A stretch of DNA of 61,122 nucleotides from Acinetobacter rudis (GCF_031157835.1 NZ_JAVIDR010000022.1:1-61122); one strand, 5' to 3'. Counted from the stretch's first letter, positions 16,391 through 25,751 are shown. A program made the numbers and translations. The notes: a model not told the origin generated them from the sequence alone.

Positions 16391-17467
16391 TTAAAGTGGA
16401 TGCTCTTGATAATAACAATATACTTCAGATACTAAAGCTTGATGCTGTTTTGCAATTTGTTCAAAACAATACTTTTCCAAAGCTTCTTTTTTGCCTTGTA
16501 CAGCCATCTGAAAGGCTTCATCTGGGTGAGAAATTAAATATTCAAAACCATCCGCTAAACTTTCTGCATCACCAGCTTTTGCGCACCAAGCATTAATCTT
16601 ATGTTTAGCCGTTTGCTGGATTCCAATATCATCCGTTGTAATAAGCGTTTTGCCCCATGCAAAAGCATCTAATATGCCAATCCCTTGAATTTCGGTAATT
16701 GAGGGTAAAGCGATAATATCTGCATTTTGTATAATTGCAATTTTTTCATCTCCCCCAATCCAACCAGGAAATTGTACTTGTTCAGTTAAACCTAACTGAT
16801 TTGCCAAGGCCTTATAATTTTCAAGCTGTTCTCCTTGCCCCGCTAAAATAGCAGTGAAAGCAACTCCTCTCTTTTTTAACAGCGCCAAAGCTTCGATCAA
16901 GATATGTACCCCTTTATTCGGTACCATCCGTGTCAACATTGCAATATTTACAGGTTTTTTTAAATGCTGAGGATTAGCTTCAACTTTAGGTAGGTATGTT
17001 AAGTTAGAGATTACCTTATGTGGTTTATTGACCCGATCTGACTCAGTTTGCAAAGCTTGTACAAGCGATTGAACATACGGCGTAATATGCAAAAAAGCAT
17101 CTGCACGAATCGTGCGCTTCACATTATGACTATGATTAACAGCAATAATAGGTATTTTTTTCTTCATCCCTATCATGGCATTTTTAAATAACCATACAGC
17201 TTTACCACTATGTGCAATAATCACATCTGGTTGTTGTTCATGAATATACTGACGTATCTTTAGCGCAGCTGAAATGCTATAGAAACCCGTATTGGCTATA
17301 ACATCTATTGGCCATTCACCACTGTTTAAATGCGCATTTTCCTTACCACGTAATAACACTACATTATGCCCATAGCCTTTTAGAGTATTTGCGATATCTA
17401 AAACAGCCTGCCAACGACCACCAGTTGCATCACCATAAACAGTGTTAATGATTTTTAAAGTTTTCAA
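16391..17467 (-). CDS. GT4-family glycosyltransferase
   Basis: A 358-residue GT-B retaining glycosyltransferase. The N-terminal GT_4 acceptor domain starts with the glycine-rich loop INTVYGDATGGRW. The C-terminal GT_1 domain shows LTRMVPNKGVHILIEAL (about 187-203), FPGWIGGDEK (about 230-239) and the acidic donor-binding region TEIQGIGILDAFAWG (about 258-272), a variant of the usual E-x7-E motif. It is cytoplasmic. It overlaps the upstream ELM1-family gene by four bases (ATGA). It is the last gene of a tightly packed leftward run, deacetylase, GT4, ELM1, GT4. Confidence 0.85.
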   Translation of the reverse strand: MKTLKIINTVYGDATGGRWQAVLDIANTLKGYGHNVVLLRGKENAHLNSGEWPIDVIANTGFYSISAALKIRQYIHEQQPDVIIAHSGKAVWLFKNAMIGMKKKIPIIAVNHSHNVKRTIRADAFLHITPYVQSLVQALQTESDRVNKPHKVISNLTYLPKVEANPQHLKKPVNIAMLTRMVPNKGVHILIEALALLKKRGVAFTAILAGQGEQLENYKALANQLGLTEQVQFPGWIGGDEKIAIIQNADIIALPSITEIQGIGILDAFAWGKTLITTDDIGIQQTAKHKINAWCAKAGDAESLADGFEYLISHPDEAFQMAVQGKKEALEKYCFEQIAKQHQALVSEVYCYYQEHPL

Positions 17468-18492
17468 GAGAATAACCTATCCTCAAAATATTGAGATAAT
17501 TGTAAACTTGGCGAATATTCTATCGCTTTTAATGTCAAGTCTTCCGCATCAGTATGTGATAACTGTGTTAAAGATCGAATATTTATATAGCGATCGTCTT
17601 GTAATCGGCTAAGAACTTGATTAAATTTTTCATCAGGTTGAAAGTGTGCAGGATAATAAACCACCAAAGGACGCATAGCAGTCAAACTTTCCATAATCAT
17701 TGACATAGAGTCTGCGCCACAATAGACACGCTCACTTACTGCAAGGAATTGGTGTAGTACTGCTTTTGGAGCCTCACTCCACCAGACAACATCTGCTATA
17801 TACTCAAAATTTAAATACTGTTGTAAACACTTTTCAGCTGTAGCTCCAGTACGCCTAGATGTACTCAGAAGCCACTTAATTCCCTGCTGTCTTGCGACTA
17901 GATTCATTTGTTTGGCAAGATTAATCCAATCTTCATCAGTATATTGTGCACCAGCCCCATCCCCACCAATCAGCATAGACCACAATTTCTGATCAACATG
18001 AGGATGTTCATGGCGCCATAGTTCGGCTTGTGTAGATAATACAGTTTGATCCAAAGCAACAGGAGAAACTTTTAGACTAATAAATGGTGGGGGCATATTT
18101 TGTTCAAGTACCAAAATTGCATCAAACAAATCGGCCTTTAAATGTCTCAATGACCCACAAAAAATATTTTTAGCTTGATAAGCCCGAGCAATCCATGCCA
18201 CAGCATAAGCAGAATTCCCACCTGCACCAATCACTACATCAGGCTTCGTTTCTACCAAAATATCACCATGATAAAAATGAGACAATTTGGAAAGATCAGG
18301 AATACTCTTATTAAGCAACCAAGCCAAAGGACGGCGTAAAAAAGGCTTACTCAGCTTGAGCTCAATCCAATGGACATCTAAGTGGTATCGTTGGGCTAAA
18401 GCAAATAACACACCTTTAGACTGATTATAATGCCCTGGTACTCCATCACTAATTACCCAGACTACTTTGGTACTTTTCATTATTTCAGTCAT
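17464..18492 (-). CDS. ELM1-family (COG3660) protein, probable glycosyltransferase
   Basis: A 342-residue protein of the so-called mitochondrial fission ELM1 family. It has an N-terminal WVISDGVPGHYNQSKG segment (about 12-27), a GAGGNSAYAVAW stretch (about 90-101) and a C-terminal half with LLSTSRRTGATAE (about 204-216), YCGADSMSMIMESLTA (about 258-273) and RPLVVYYP. The fold is GT-B like, and bacterial members sit in lipooligosaccharide core loci, where they are treated as glycosyltransferases. It overlaps both neighbours by a few bases, so translation is coupled. A second ELM1-family gene lies at the ilvE end of the same locus. Confidence 0.75.
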   Translation of the reverse strand: MTEIMKSTKVVWVISDGVPGHYNQSKGVLFALAQRYHLDVHWIELKLSKPFLRRPLAWLLNKSIPDLSKLSHFYHGDILVETKPDVVIGAGGNSAYAVAWIARAYQAKNIFCGSLRHLKADLFDAILVLEQNMPPPFISLKVSPVALDQTVLSTQAELWRHEHPHVDQKLWSMLIGGDGAGAQYTDEDWINLAKQMNLVARQQGIKWLLSTSRRTGATAEKCLQQYLNFEYIADVVWWSEAPKAVLHQFLAVSERVYCGADSMSMIMESLTAMRPLVVYYPAHFQPDEKFNQVLSRLQDDRYINIRSLTQLSHTDAEDLTLKAIEYSPSLQLSQYFEDRLFS

Positions 18493-19477
18493 TTGATATT
18501 TCTCGATAAACCTTAAGTGTATTCGCAGTCATTGCCTCTAAAGTCAATTGATCCTGAGCCAAGCGGTATAATGGCTGTGAACACTGTTGTAAATCTGGAT
18601 AGTTTGCTACGCTTTGCTGAATAAGTTGTCTTAAGGCAAGTACATCGTCTACTGGGCAAATAAGCCTTTCAGGTAAAATCTGAGCAACCATTCCAACTTC
18701 AGTTGAAATCACTGGACAATGCATTAATAAAGCCTCGGCCAATGTATATGGTCCACCTTCTTTTCTAGATGAAATCACCAAAAAACTAGCTTGCTGTAGT
18801 AAAGCATTAATGTCGTCACGTTGCCCCAATAACTGCACAGTTTTAGTCAAATTTAAGCGTTGAATTTGTTGCTCTAAAGCTTCTCTTTCAGGACCTTCAC
18901 CCACGATCCATAATTGAGCATTAATACCTTGCCAAGCTTCAATTAATACATCAAAACCCTTTACCGAAACCAAACGCCCAATAGCTATCGCTTGTAGTGG
19001 CTGTTGTACAGCTAATCTTGTAACTTTTTCAGGCTGTTGAACTCCATTTAAAACAACACGAACACGTGTGGTATCTGTAAATAATTGAGCAACATTTTGG
19101 CTTACACTAATAATGCGATCGAATTTTTTAAATACCTTGGTATTTTTCTTCAAACCGTGAACTGTCACAACACTAGGGATATTTAACCAAGCTAATAAAG
19201 GCGAGACCATTGCAGCGGCCTTACTTGCTTGGACATGTAATAAATCTGCCTGAGTTGACTTGATCGTCTTATAAAGTTGCCAAAGCAATATAGGATTATT
19301 CCGACTTTTACTTAAATCTACAGCCTTAAATATGACCCCATGCACCCGTGTTGCATATTTTTGATGGGCTATTAATGTTACTTTTTGCCCAGCTCTAACT
19401 AATGCATTCGCTAATTCAACAACATGTTTTTCTAGTCCACCTTCCTCATCACCGGCCATAACCATACAAATATGCAT
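18485..19477 (-). CDS. GT4-family glycosyltransferase
   Basis: A 330-residue GT-B enzyme with start MHICMVMAGDEEGGLEKHV, the typical GT4 N-terminal glycine-rich loop. The C-terminal GT_1 domain shows IGRLVSVKGFDVLIEAW (about 155-171), GEGPEREALEQQ, and the donor site SSRKEGGPYTLAEAL (about 239-253), containing the canonical E-x7-E spacing. It has no membrane segment. It begins two bases after the deacetylase gene ends and overlaps the following ELM1-family gene by eight bases, making one leftward operon. Predicted role: adds a hexose or amino sugar to the outer core. Confidence 0.85.
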   Translation of the reverse strand: MHICMVMAGDEEGGLEKHVVELANALVRAGQKVTLIAHQKYATRVHGVIFKAVDLSKSRNNPILLWQLYKTIKSTQADLLHVQASKAAAMVSPLLAWLNIPSVVTVHGLKKNTKVFKKFDRIISVSQNVAQLFTDTTRVRVVLNGVQQPEKVTRLAVQQPLQAIAIGRLVSVKGFDVLIEAWQGINAQLWIVGEGPEREALEQQIQRLNLTKTVQLLGQRDDINALLQQASFLVISSRKEGGPYTLAEALLMHCPVISTEVGMVAQILPERLICPVDDVLALRQLIQQSVANYPDLQQCSQPLYRLAQDQLTLEAMTANTLKVYREISND

Positions 19478-19478
19478 T

Positions 19479-20330
19479 TTATAACCCTCTTTGGCCTAGA
19501 CGTAGGCGACATTTAACTGCAAACAATGAGTCTTTCCCACTGATTTTAATACGTTTCAATTGCATCAAATCAGCATGGGCTTCATCGATTCCTTCTATTG
19601 TAGTCACAGCATTACTATAGCCTGCTTGTTTAGCCATCAAAACATCACGTTCAGAGTAAATACCAAATGGATAGGCAAAACTATTGATGGTCTGCTTGGT
19701 CATCTGCTCTAATGCTTGTTTAGACTGTACTAATTCAGCCAAACATTGTTCATCATTTAATTGAGCTAGATTTGCATGGGTCATCGTGTGTGAGCCAATT
19801 TCAATCAGACCTGTTTGAGCTAAAAACTGGACTTGCTGATCAGATAACTTGGCTTCACGCATCAACTCACCACTATTATGATGTGCTTTTTTATATGTAG
19901 ACCAATCCCGTTCATGTCGATCAACAACAACATAAATGGTAGCAGGAACATTATATTTTTCTAAAATTGGAAATGCTTGTTCTAAATTATCTAGATATCC
20001 ATCATCAAAAGTAATCGCAACCGTTTTTTCAGGGTGTTGCCCCCATTGATCCTGTAACTGCTGCATTGTAACAAAATGGAATCCTTGTTGCTTCATCCAG
20101 CGAATCTGCTTTTCAAATTCTGAAGGTTTAACTCTTAATTTGTTAAACTTTGCTGCTGCTATGTGTTCACGCACCATGTGATACATCAAAACTCTAGGTT
20201 GATTCCAATCTACGCTCGCTTTCCACCAAGCATATTTATAGCTGAATCCAATGAAGAATAAAAAAAGAATAAGCAGAATATAAATCACTGTTGCAACCAA
20301 ATATAGAGTTATTTGGCTATGTTGCCACAC
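19479..20330 (-). CDS. pda: Membrane-anchored polysaccharide deacetylase (NodB-like)
   Basis: A 283-residue CE4 carbohydrate esterase. One N-terminal membrane segment (about 9-29) is followed by the NodB domain. Visible motifs are TFDDG (107-111, catalytic base and metal aspartate), SHTMTH (180-185, metal histidines) and AYPFG (219-223, motif 3). Family members remove N-acetyl groups from GlcNAc-type residues in a metal-dependent way. Deacetylated GlcN is a known component of Acinetobacter lipooligosaccharide outer core, and pda genes are described from its OC loci. This gene opens the leftward operon, and its promoter must lie in the 185 bases shared with the divergent sulfatase-fold gene. 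Confidence 0.88.
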   Translation of the reverse strand: MWQHSQITLYLVATVIYILLILFLFFIGFSYKYAWWKASVDWNQPRVLMYHMVREHIAAAKFNKLRVKPSEFEKQIRWMKQQGFHFVTMQQLQDQWGQHPEKTVAITFDDGYLDNLEQAFPILEKYNVPATIYVVVDRHERDWSTYKKAHHNSGELMREAKLSDQQVQFLAQTGLIEIGSHTMTHANLAQLNDEQCLAELVQSKQALEQMTKQTINSFAYPFGIYSERDVLMAKQAGYSNAVTTIEGIDEAHADLMQLKRIKISGKDSLFAVKCRLRLGQRGL

Positions 20331-20515
20331 ACATCAACTCTTTTAAAGTATTGCACCCAAACAATACTGCTCTTCATGGTGGCGCAATGTTATAAAGCAA
20401 TTATTATTTTTTAACTGTAAAGAACTTGCAAAGATCTAACTTTTGGCAGAGTTGCTTAAAATAAAAATTTATTGGAGAATGCTGCATTTTTACACTTTTG
20501 TGATAATCACGACCA

Positions 20516-22120
20516 ATGAAGAATCCAACCGTAGCTAGCGTACTACATATACTCATTATTAGCGTTTTAATGGCAATTGGCGAGTATGTTTTTAGCACCA
20601 ATGATTCATTGCAGCTTTCCTTCTCAAGTTACGTTACGACCTATCTACTTGTTTTTATTGTGTTGTTAGTTGCGCGTTTTTCAAAGTATAAAACGATAGC
20701 TGTGGTTCTAAGCAGCCTTATTGTTTTAGGTACGGGTATAAACGTCGTGTTTAATCAATATTTCGGGCGATATCTCATGCCTTATGATATTGCTATGTTC
20801 TTCACAGAAATTGAAGATACCAGCAAGGGGCTAATATCAGGGATCGCTATTTTTATAAAACCATTGTTGTGGTATCTAGCGCTTTACATTTACTCGCTCT
20901 ATATTATTTTTAAAATGCCTATACGCCTAAATAATAAGGTCAGTATTGTTAATACAGTATTGTCTTTATTATTTATCATTGCTTTTTTTATTCCTGTATT
21001 CAATCACAAAAAATTTGAAGTAAGCTTACATTACAGCGTAGTGAGAAATAGTATTGGCGTATATACCCATTATCTTGGTGGGTTAGTGAAAAAAAATAAT
21101 GCCCAAGGTAAAGAGTATCCTGCTTATACGTTAAGTAAAAATAATTCGGCTGTGAATGTTATTTTCATCATGGGTGAAAGTGCAAACTTTGAACATATGT
21201 CCTTATACGGATACCCTAGAGATACGACACCTTATTTAAAATCTCTTGCGGAACAACATCCAGATCAGTTTAAGTATTTTCATGGTGTATCACGTGGATT
21301 TTCTACTCGGATTGGTGTACCCCTAACATTGAATGTTATTCAAGAGCCTGATAACTCGAAACAATTACTCTCATTAAAAACAAACTTATTTCATTTAGCC
21401 AAACAAAACCAATATGCTACTTATTATCTATCAAATCAAAAATCAGGTGTTTTAGCTTCATTGGTCAATGCTACAGATGTAGATGAGTTTCATGATGTGA
21501 ACTCCAAGATTATTCCTCAAGATACTTTAACAGATTTTAGATTAATCAAATTTCTTGAAAACATGTCTACACAACATGATTTTTCTAAACCATTCTTTGT
21601 TGTTTTACATCAGCGTAACAATCATTTTGCCTATGTTGATAACTATCCTGCATCATATGATATCTATAAAACAGGTCAATCTGAAAAAGAAAAACTTGTT
21701 GATACCTATGACAACTCTATGCATTTCCAAGATGATTTCATTAAATCATTAATCCAAACAACAGAGAAAATAACCAATAAACCCACCATTATTGTCTATA
21801 CTTCAGATCATAGTGAGTTATTTGGATATGATAATTTATGGGGACATGGTGCGCCTATTCTGCAAACTGCAGGAGTGCCTATATTCTTATACGCACTAAA
21901 TGGTGCTGAAAAGCTATTACAAGATCCAGCCCTTTCAAACGAATGCCTTCTAGGTAATTATGAACTTGGTAAGTTCGTTGCTTCAAGCATTGGTTGGAAC
22001 ATTCACAACCCGAATGAAGTTAAAGACTACTTCGTTAATATTTCTCTACCTTATGACGATGCTCACGGTTATAAAAAATTTGACCATGACATCGCCCAGA
22101 AAGCCTTTTGTAAGAAATAA
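20516..22120 (+). CDS. Sulfatase-fold transferase, phosphoethanolamine transferase-like
   Basis: A 534-residue protein with about five N-terminal membrane helices (within 1-165) and a periplasmic alkaline-phosphatase/sulfatase domain. Its metal and nucleophile positions align with EptA/MCR-type enzymes: E221 in MGESANF, T264 in RGFSTRIGVP, D431-H432 in TSDHSE and H444 in WGHGAP. It should transfer phosphoethanolamine, or a similar phospho-group, from phosphatidylethanolamine to a lipooligosaccharide sugar. The cysteines that flank the nucleophile in EptA/MCR are absent (R260 and L270), and the whole protein has only two cysteines, so it is not a close MCR relative. It is convergent with a second such gene, with a terminator between them. 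The Shine-Dalgarno sequence before the ATG is weak. Confidence 0.8.
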   Translation: MKNPTVASVLHILIISVLMAIGEYVFSTNDSLQLSFSSYVTTYLLVFIVLLVARFSKYKTIAVVLSSLIVLGTGINVVFNQYFGRYLMPYDIAMFFTEIEDTSKGLISGIAIFIKPLLWYLALYIYSLYIIFKMPIRLNNKVSIVNTVLSLLFIIAFFIPVFNHKKFEVSLHYSVVRNSIGVYTHYLGGLVKKNNAQGKEYPAYTLSKNNSAVNVIFIMGESANFEHMSLYGYPRDTTPYLKSLAEQHPDQFKYFHGVSRGFSTRIGVPLTLNVIQEPDNSKQLLSLKTNLFHLAKQNQYATYYLSNQKSGVLASLVNATDVDEFHDVNSKIIPQDTLTDFRLIKFLENMSTQHDFSKPFFVVLHQRNNHFAYVDNYPASYDIYKTGQSEKEKLVDTYDNSMHFQDDFIKSLIQTTEKITNKPTIIVYTSDHSELFGYDNLWGHGAPILQTAGVPIFLYALNGAEKLLQDPALSNECLLGNYELGKFVASSIGWNIHNPNEVKDYFVNISLPYDDAHGYKKFDHDIAQKAFCKK

Positions 22121-22137
22121 GAAACTTACAACAAAAT

Positions 22138-22163
22138 AAAAAGGGGGGATATCCCCCTTTTTC
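22138..22163. terminator. Bidirectional terminator
   Basis: A GGGGGAT/ATCCCCC stem with A-run and T-run flanks, between the two convergent sulfatase-fold genes. Confidence 0.85.
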
Positions 22164-22211
22164 ATGTCATTAAAAATCATGCCTTAATGGCGTTTATTCT
22201 CTATAAAAACA

Positions 22212-23681
22212 CTACCTTAAATTAAGATAAGGAACATAGTTTTCCCAATCAAACACAGTAACATCAGTATTGTTCTCTAAGTTTTCTAATTGGCTCTCTG
22301 GTTTTAACAATGGTGTTTCCACACCAATGAGCCCAGCATAAATATCCAAATACTGAAAAGCACTTATACGCTTATCAATATGTTTTTTCGTATGTGCATC
22401 ACTGCTTAAGATAAAAAATGGAACCTGATAATTTGCTTTATGATCGTTATCTACGTAAATACCTGAATCACTCACTGTCATACCATGATCTGAAAAATAC
22501 GTTATATTAAAGCTGCGTTTTGTCTTTTCTAATTGCTTATAGGCCTTCTCAATAAAATGATCCAACTTATTAATACTTGATAAATAACAATTCATTGCCT
22601 CTGTCTTCTTCGGATATAGGCGTGGACTATTAAACAAACGCTCACATGCATCAGGATGAGAGCCCATCATATGAATAAAAATAATATTTTTTTGTCCCTT
22701 ATACTTTTTCAATTGATTCGACAAAATAGTTAACATATGGTCATCATCAATATCTTCTGACATATAGTTACCACTTTTTAAGAAAAATTGATGCTTCGCG
22801 TGAATCGCTATTTGTGAAATATTCGTATCATTCTTACCTACAAAACCTTGATTAGAAATCCAAATCGTATTGTAGCCAGCCTGATTAGCAAGTGTAACCA
22901 CATTCATCGCAGATTGAATATGTCGATCTTGATCCATATAAGCTAATGTTCTTGGCAAACTGGTCGCTGTATTTGCAGAAGTAGAAATATAATCATCCAC
23001 AACAGTTACGGGCATACGATCTAAAAATGGAGTTGTTTTTTCAGGATACCCATATAATGACAAATAATTTCTTTGGACACTTTCCCCAATAATAATGATT
23101 TGATTATCATAAGGATAATTTACTTTGTTAATTTTCCAATCAGGTTTGATTTCTTGTCCCGCATAGAGTATTGCTTCTTCTTTTTTATATTTAATAATAG
23201 CTCGAGCAGTCTGTACAAAAAATAGATTAAACACATTGAGTACAATCAATATTATTGCAATATAACGCGGGAATCTTAAATTATATAGTCTTGGCATTTT
23301 ATAAAAAAAATACGCAGATAATCCCAATACAACCAAGGCATAGACTATATATTTATACTGAACAACTGAAAGAAACTCCAAAGCTTCGTTATGATTTGTT
23401 TGGTATATAGAAGCAATAATGCCTATAGACATACGTCCTTGTAGAAAACCTGTTCCAGTTGCAATATACAAGCAAATCAAAGTTGATAGTATAAATCCAA
23501 TATGTTTTGCCCAGCGCCATTCACTACATTTTATTAAAATCAAGAAACAAGTACTAAATAAGACAATGATTAAAAAAATTAAAAAATCACTAAACTTAAA
23601 TAAAAATTCCCAGAAACCTAAACCAATAATTAAACCGACTGCAACCAACAGTGGCAAACCATATTTTATACATTGTTGCAT
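22212..23681 (-). CDS. Phosphoethanolamine transferase-like sulfatase-fold protein
   Basis: A 489-residue membrane protein with about five N-terminal helices (8-28, 32-51, 60-80, 110-127, 138-157) and a periplasmic sulfatase domain. Expected catalytic positions are E200 (IIGESVQRN), nucleophile T238 (SANTATSLPR), D398-H399 (YFSDHGMT) and H414 (DNDHKA). An HMMGSHPDACERLF segment (336-350) is typical of LPS-core phosphoethanolamine transferases (CptA/EptC type). It is distinct in sequence from the convergent neighbour, so the two are not a recent duplication. It would modify core heptose, Kdo or hexose rather than lipid A, but that is inference. The start at 23681 lacks a strong Shine-Dalgarno sequence. 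Confidence 0.82.
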   Translation of the reverse strand: MQQCIKYGLPLLVAVGLIIGLGFWEFLFKFSDFLIFLIIVLFSTCFLILIKCSEWRWAKHIGFILSTLICLYIATGTGFLQGRMSIGIIASIYQTNHNEALEFLSVVQYKYIVYALVVLGLSAYFFYKMPRLYNLRFPRYIAIILIVLNVFNLFFVQTARAIIKYKKEEAILYAGQEIKPDWKINKVNYPYDNQIIIIGESVQRNYLSLYGYPEKTTPFLDRMPVTVVDDYISTSANTATSLPRTLAYMDQDRHIQSAMNVVTLANQAGYNTIWISNQGFVGKNDTNISQIAIHAKHQFFLKSGNYMSEDIDDDHMLTILSNQLKKYKGQKNIIFIHMMGSHPDACERLFNSPRLYPKKTEAMNCYLSSINKLDHFIEKAYKQLEKTKRSFNITYFSDHGMTVSDSGIYVDNDHKANYQVPFFILSSDAHTKKHIDKRISAFQYLDIYAGLIGVETPLLKPESQLENLENNTDVTVFDWENYVPYLNLR

Positions 23682-23808
23682 GACAAAAATTTATTAAAAT
23701 AAAGCGACAATCCTACAATAAATAAAACGGTTTACAAGCATCAACCTTATACAATGCTTTCAATTTAATGTGTTTTTTGTAACCAACACCCAGATTTTGA
23801 GATCAAAA

Positions 23809-24699
23809 TTATTTTATTAATAATGAACGAGCTACCCTATCCGCTTCATTAATACTTTGTGCTTGAGGTAAATCATTTAAGGAAAATGTCTTCCCCAACC
23901 ATTGTTTATCAACCAAACTGTCAATAGATCGAGTAATACGATCTTGCTTTAAACGTTGCAGTGGAATGACTCCTACTCTACAACCTGCCGTTAGTGCTTC
24001 AAATACCATGGATACACTATCTTCCGTCACCCAAACAGCTTCTGCCTGTTGCATTTGTTGAAAAATCCAACCTTGCTCAGTATCTTCAACTGGAAAAATC
24101 TGTATCTGAGCCACATAAGACTGTTGTTTAAGTAAAGTAAGAAAGCTTTCTGGTGTACGTCTAGATGTGGTTAATATAATTTGTGCATTTGGATTGGCCA
24201 GTGTGATCTGTTGTAATGCAGCCAAAATCGAATCGGTTTGCCATACATGCCGTTTTGAACTCCCTCCCAATGCAATTAAAATGCGTTGAGATTTATGTTG
24301 TAGTTGATTCACTATTGGGTTTAATGCCCCCAGTGTTTCAATAACATTCTCTCTTTGTCCAACAGCATCATGTTCAGGCACAATAACATGATCGAAACAA
24401 GAAAATGGATAATTGGGTTTCATCAAAACCACTGTTTTTGCACGTGGATAAACTCGCCCAAGCAATAACGTACGTAACTGTGTATGACTCCCAACACTAA
24501 ATATATAATCAGGCACTATATTTATTTCAGTATACCGTTTACTCAAGCAACTGAGTAATAAAGGAAAGAGCGGGATTTTATTAATATTAATTTCTTGAAA
24601 AGTAATTTCACCGTCATAAGCTCTTTGCATAGCTTGCCAAAGTCCAAGTGCTTGAGCACGATGCCCAGCCTTAGCATCACTGACATAAAGAATATTCAT
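23809..24699 (-). CDS. ELM1-family protein, probable LOS glycosyltransferase
   Basis: A 296-residue cytoplasmic protein beginning MNILYVSDAKAGHRAQALG, the classic ELM1/COG3660 N-terminus. Later segments are IALGGSSKRHVW (about 163-174), LTTSRRTPESFL (about 198-209) and WVTEDSVSMVFEALTAG (about 237-253). It is a paralogue of the ELM1-family protein in the 16-20 kb operon. The start was placed at ATG 24699 because AAGGAAATCAG precedes it; a longer frame to 24759 runs into the ilvE terminator. It occupies the ilvE-proximal position of the outer-core locus, where conserved glycosyltransferases for early core steps are usually found. A terminator upstream implies its own promoter. Confidence 0.75.
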   Translation of the reverse strand: MNILYVSDAKAGHRAQALGLWQAMQRAYDGEITFQEININKIPLFPLLLSCLSKRYTEINIVPDYIFSVGSHTQLRTLLLGRVYPRAKTVVLMKPNYPFSCFDHVIVPEHDAVGQRENVIETLGALNPIVNQLQHKSQRILIALGGSSKRHVWQTDSILAALQQITLANPNAQIILTTSRRTPESFLTLLKQQSYVAQIQIFPVEDTEQGWIFQQMQQAEAVWVTEDSVSMVFEALTAGCRVGVIPLQRLKQDRITRSIDSLVDKQWLGKTFSLNDLPQAQSINEADRVARSLLIK

Positions 24700-24744
24700 C
24701 TGATTTCCTTTGGTCTTTTTAATACAAAAAAACAGAATAATATT

Positions 24745-24776
24745 AAAAAAGGCGAACACAAAGTTTCGCCTTTTTT
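24745..24776. terminator. Terminator downstream of ilvE
   Basis: AAAAAAGGCGAA (24745-24756) and TTCGCCTTTTTT (24765-24776) form a stem with A/T runs on both sides. On the minus strand it ends ilvE transcription before the ELM1-family gene. Confidence 0.85.
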
Positions 24777-24799
24777 ATCATGTTACCTACTAAGTTGGC

Positions 24800-25726
24800 T
24801 TATTTTACATAAGTCAACCAATGTGCATATTTAGGGTCTTTACCTTGTACTGCATCAAAGAAAGCTTTTTGAATTTTCTCAGTAATTGGACCACGTGAAC
24901 CACAACCAATTTCACGATCATCATATTCACGAATTGGTGTAACTTCAGCAGCAGTACCCGTAAAGAATGCTTCATCAGCAATATAGAATTCATCACGTGT
25001 GATACGGCGCTCTACAACATCAATACCCATATCTTTTGCAAGCGTAATAATAGTTTGACGTGTAATACCATCTAAAGCACCACCAGCCAAATCAGGTGTG
25101 TGTAATGCACCATCTTTTACCAAGAATACATTTTCACCAGAACCTTGGCATACAAAACCTTGTGGGTCCATTAACATTGCTTCATCATAACCTGATTGAG
25201 CAACTTCCTGATGAGCAAGAATAGAAACTGTATAGTTACCAGCAGCTTTTGCTTTGCACATTGTCACATTCGGGTGGTGGTGAGTAAATGATGATGTTTT
25301 AACGCGAATACCTTTCGACATTGCTTCATCACCCAAATACGCGCCCCAACTCCACGCAGCAACAACAGCGTGAATAGTATTATCTGTAGCAGCAATACCT
25401 AATTTTTCTGAACCAATAAAAATAATTGGGCGCAAATAGCAAGATGATAGTTTATTTTCACGTACCACTTCTAACTGTGCTTGTTCTAAGGTTGCTTGAT
25501 CAAATGGGACTTTCATTTGATAAATTTTGGCTGAGTTTAATAAACGCTTAGTATGATCTTGTAGGCGGAAAATAGCTGTTCCATTTGGTGTTTCATAAGC
25601 ACGCACACCCTCAAACACACCCATACTATAGTGTAAAGTATGTGTTAATACATGAATTTTTGCTTCACGCCAATCAACCAATTGTCCGTCTTGCCAAATA
25701 AAACCATCACGATCAGCCAAGTTCAT
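24800..25726 (-). CDS. ilvE: Branched-chain amino acid aminotransferase
   Basis: A 308-residue fold type IV PLP enzyme that interconverts Leu/Ile/Val and their 2-oxo acids, with glutamate as amino donor. Visible landmarks are GVFEGVRAYETP (36-47), the region around the PLP lysine KAKAAGNY (158-165) and EVTPIREYDDREIG (about 263-276). The start was set to ATG 25726 (MNLADRDGFIWQDG), the usual N-terminus; 21 upstream codons in frame are not family-like and overlap the glnE end. It lies 25 bases downstream of glnE and is probably co-transcribed with it. It marks the second border of the Acinetobacter outer-core locus. Confidence 0.96.
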   Translation of the reverse strand: MNLADRDGFIWQDGQLVDWREAKIHVLTHTLHYSMGVFEGVRAYETPNGTAIFRLQDHTKRLLNSAKIYQMKVPFDQATLEQAQLEVVRENKLSSCYLRPIIFIGSEKLGIAATDNTIHAVVAAWSWGAYLGDEAMSKGIRVKTSSFTHHHPNVTMCKAKAAGNYTVSILAHQEVAQSGYDEAMLMDPQGFVCQGSGENVFLVKDGALHTPDLAGGALDGITRQTIITLAKDMGIDVVERRITRDEFYIADEAFFTGTAAEVTPIREYDDREIGCGSRGPITEKIQKAFFDAVQGKDPKYAHWLTYVK

Positions 25727-25751
25727 GGCACACTCTCCAAATTTAACATAA

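Noticed and set aside
20404..20601. 65-codon minus-strand frame between the deacetylase and the sulfatase-fold gene
   Set aside because: It overlaps the start of the well-supported plus-strand gene and has no family features; likely chance.
20516..23681. mcr-type acquired polymyxin resistance genes
   Set aside because: The fold and catalytic positions agree, but disulfide cysteines are missing and the genes sit in a chromosomal core-biosynthesis locus without mobile elements; a colistin phenotype cannot be claimed.
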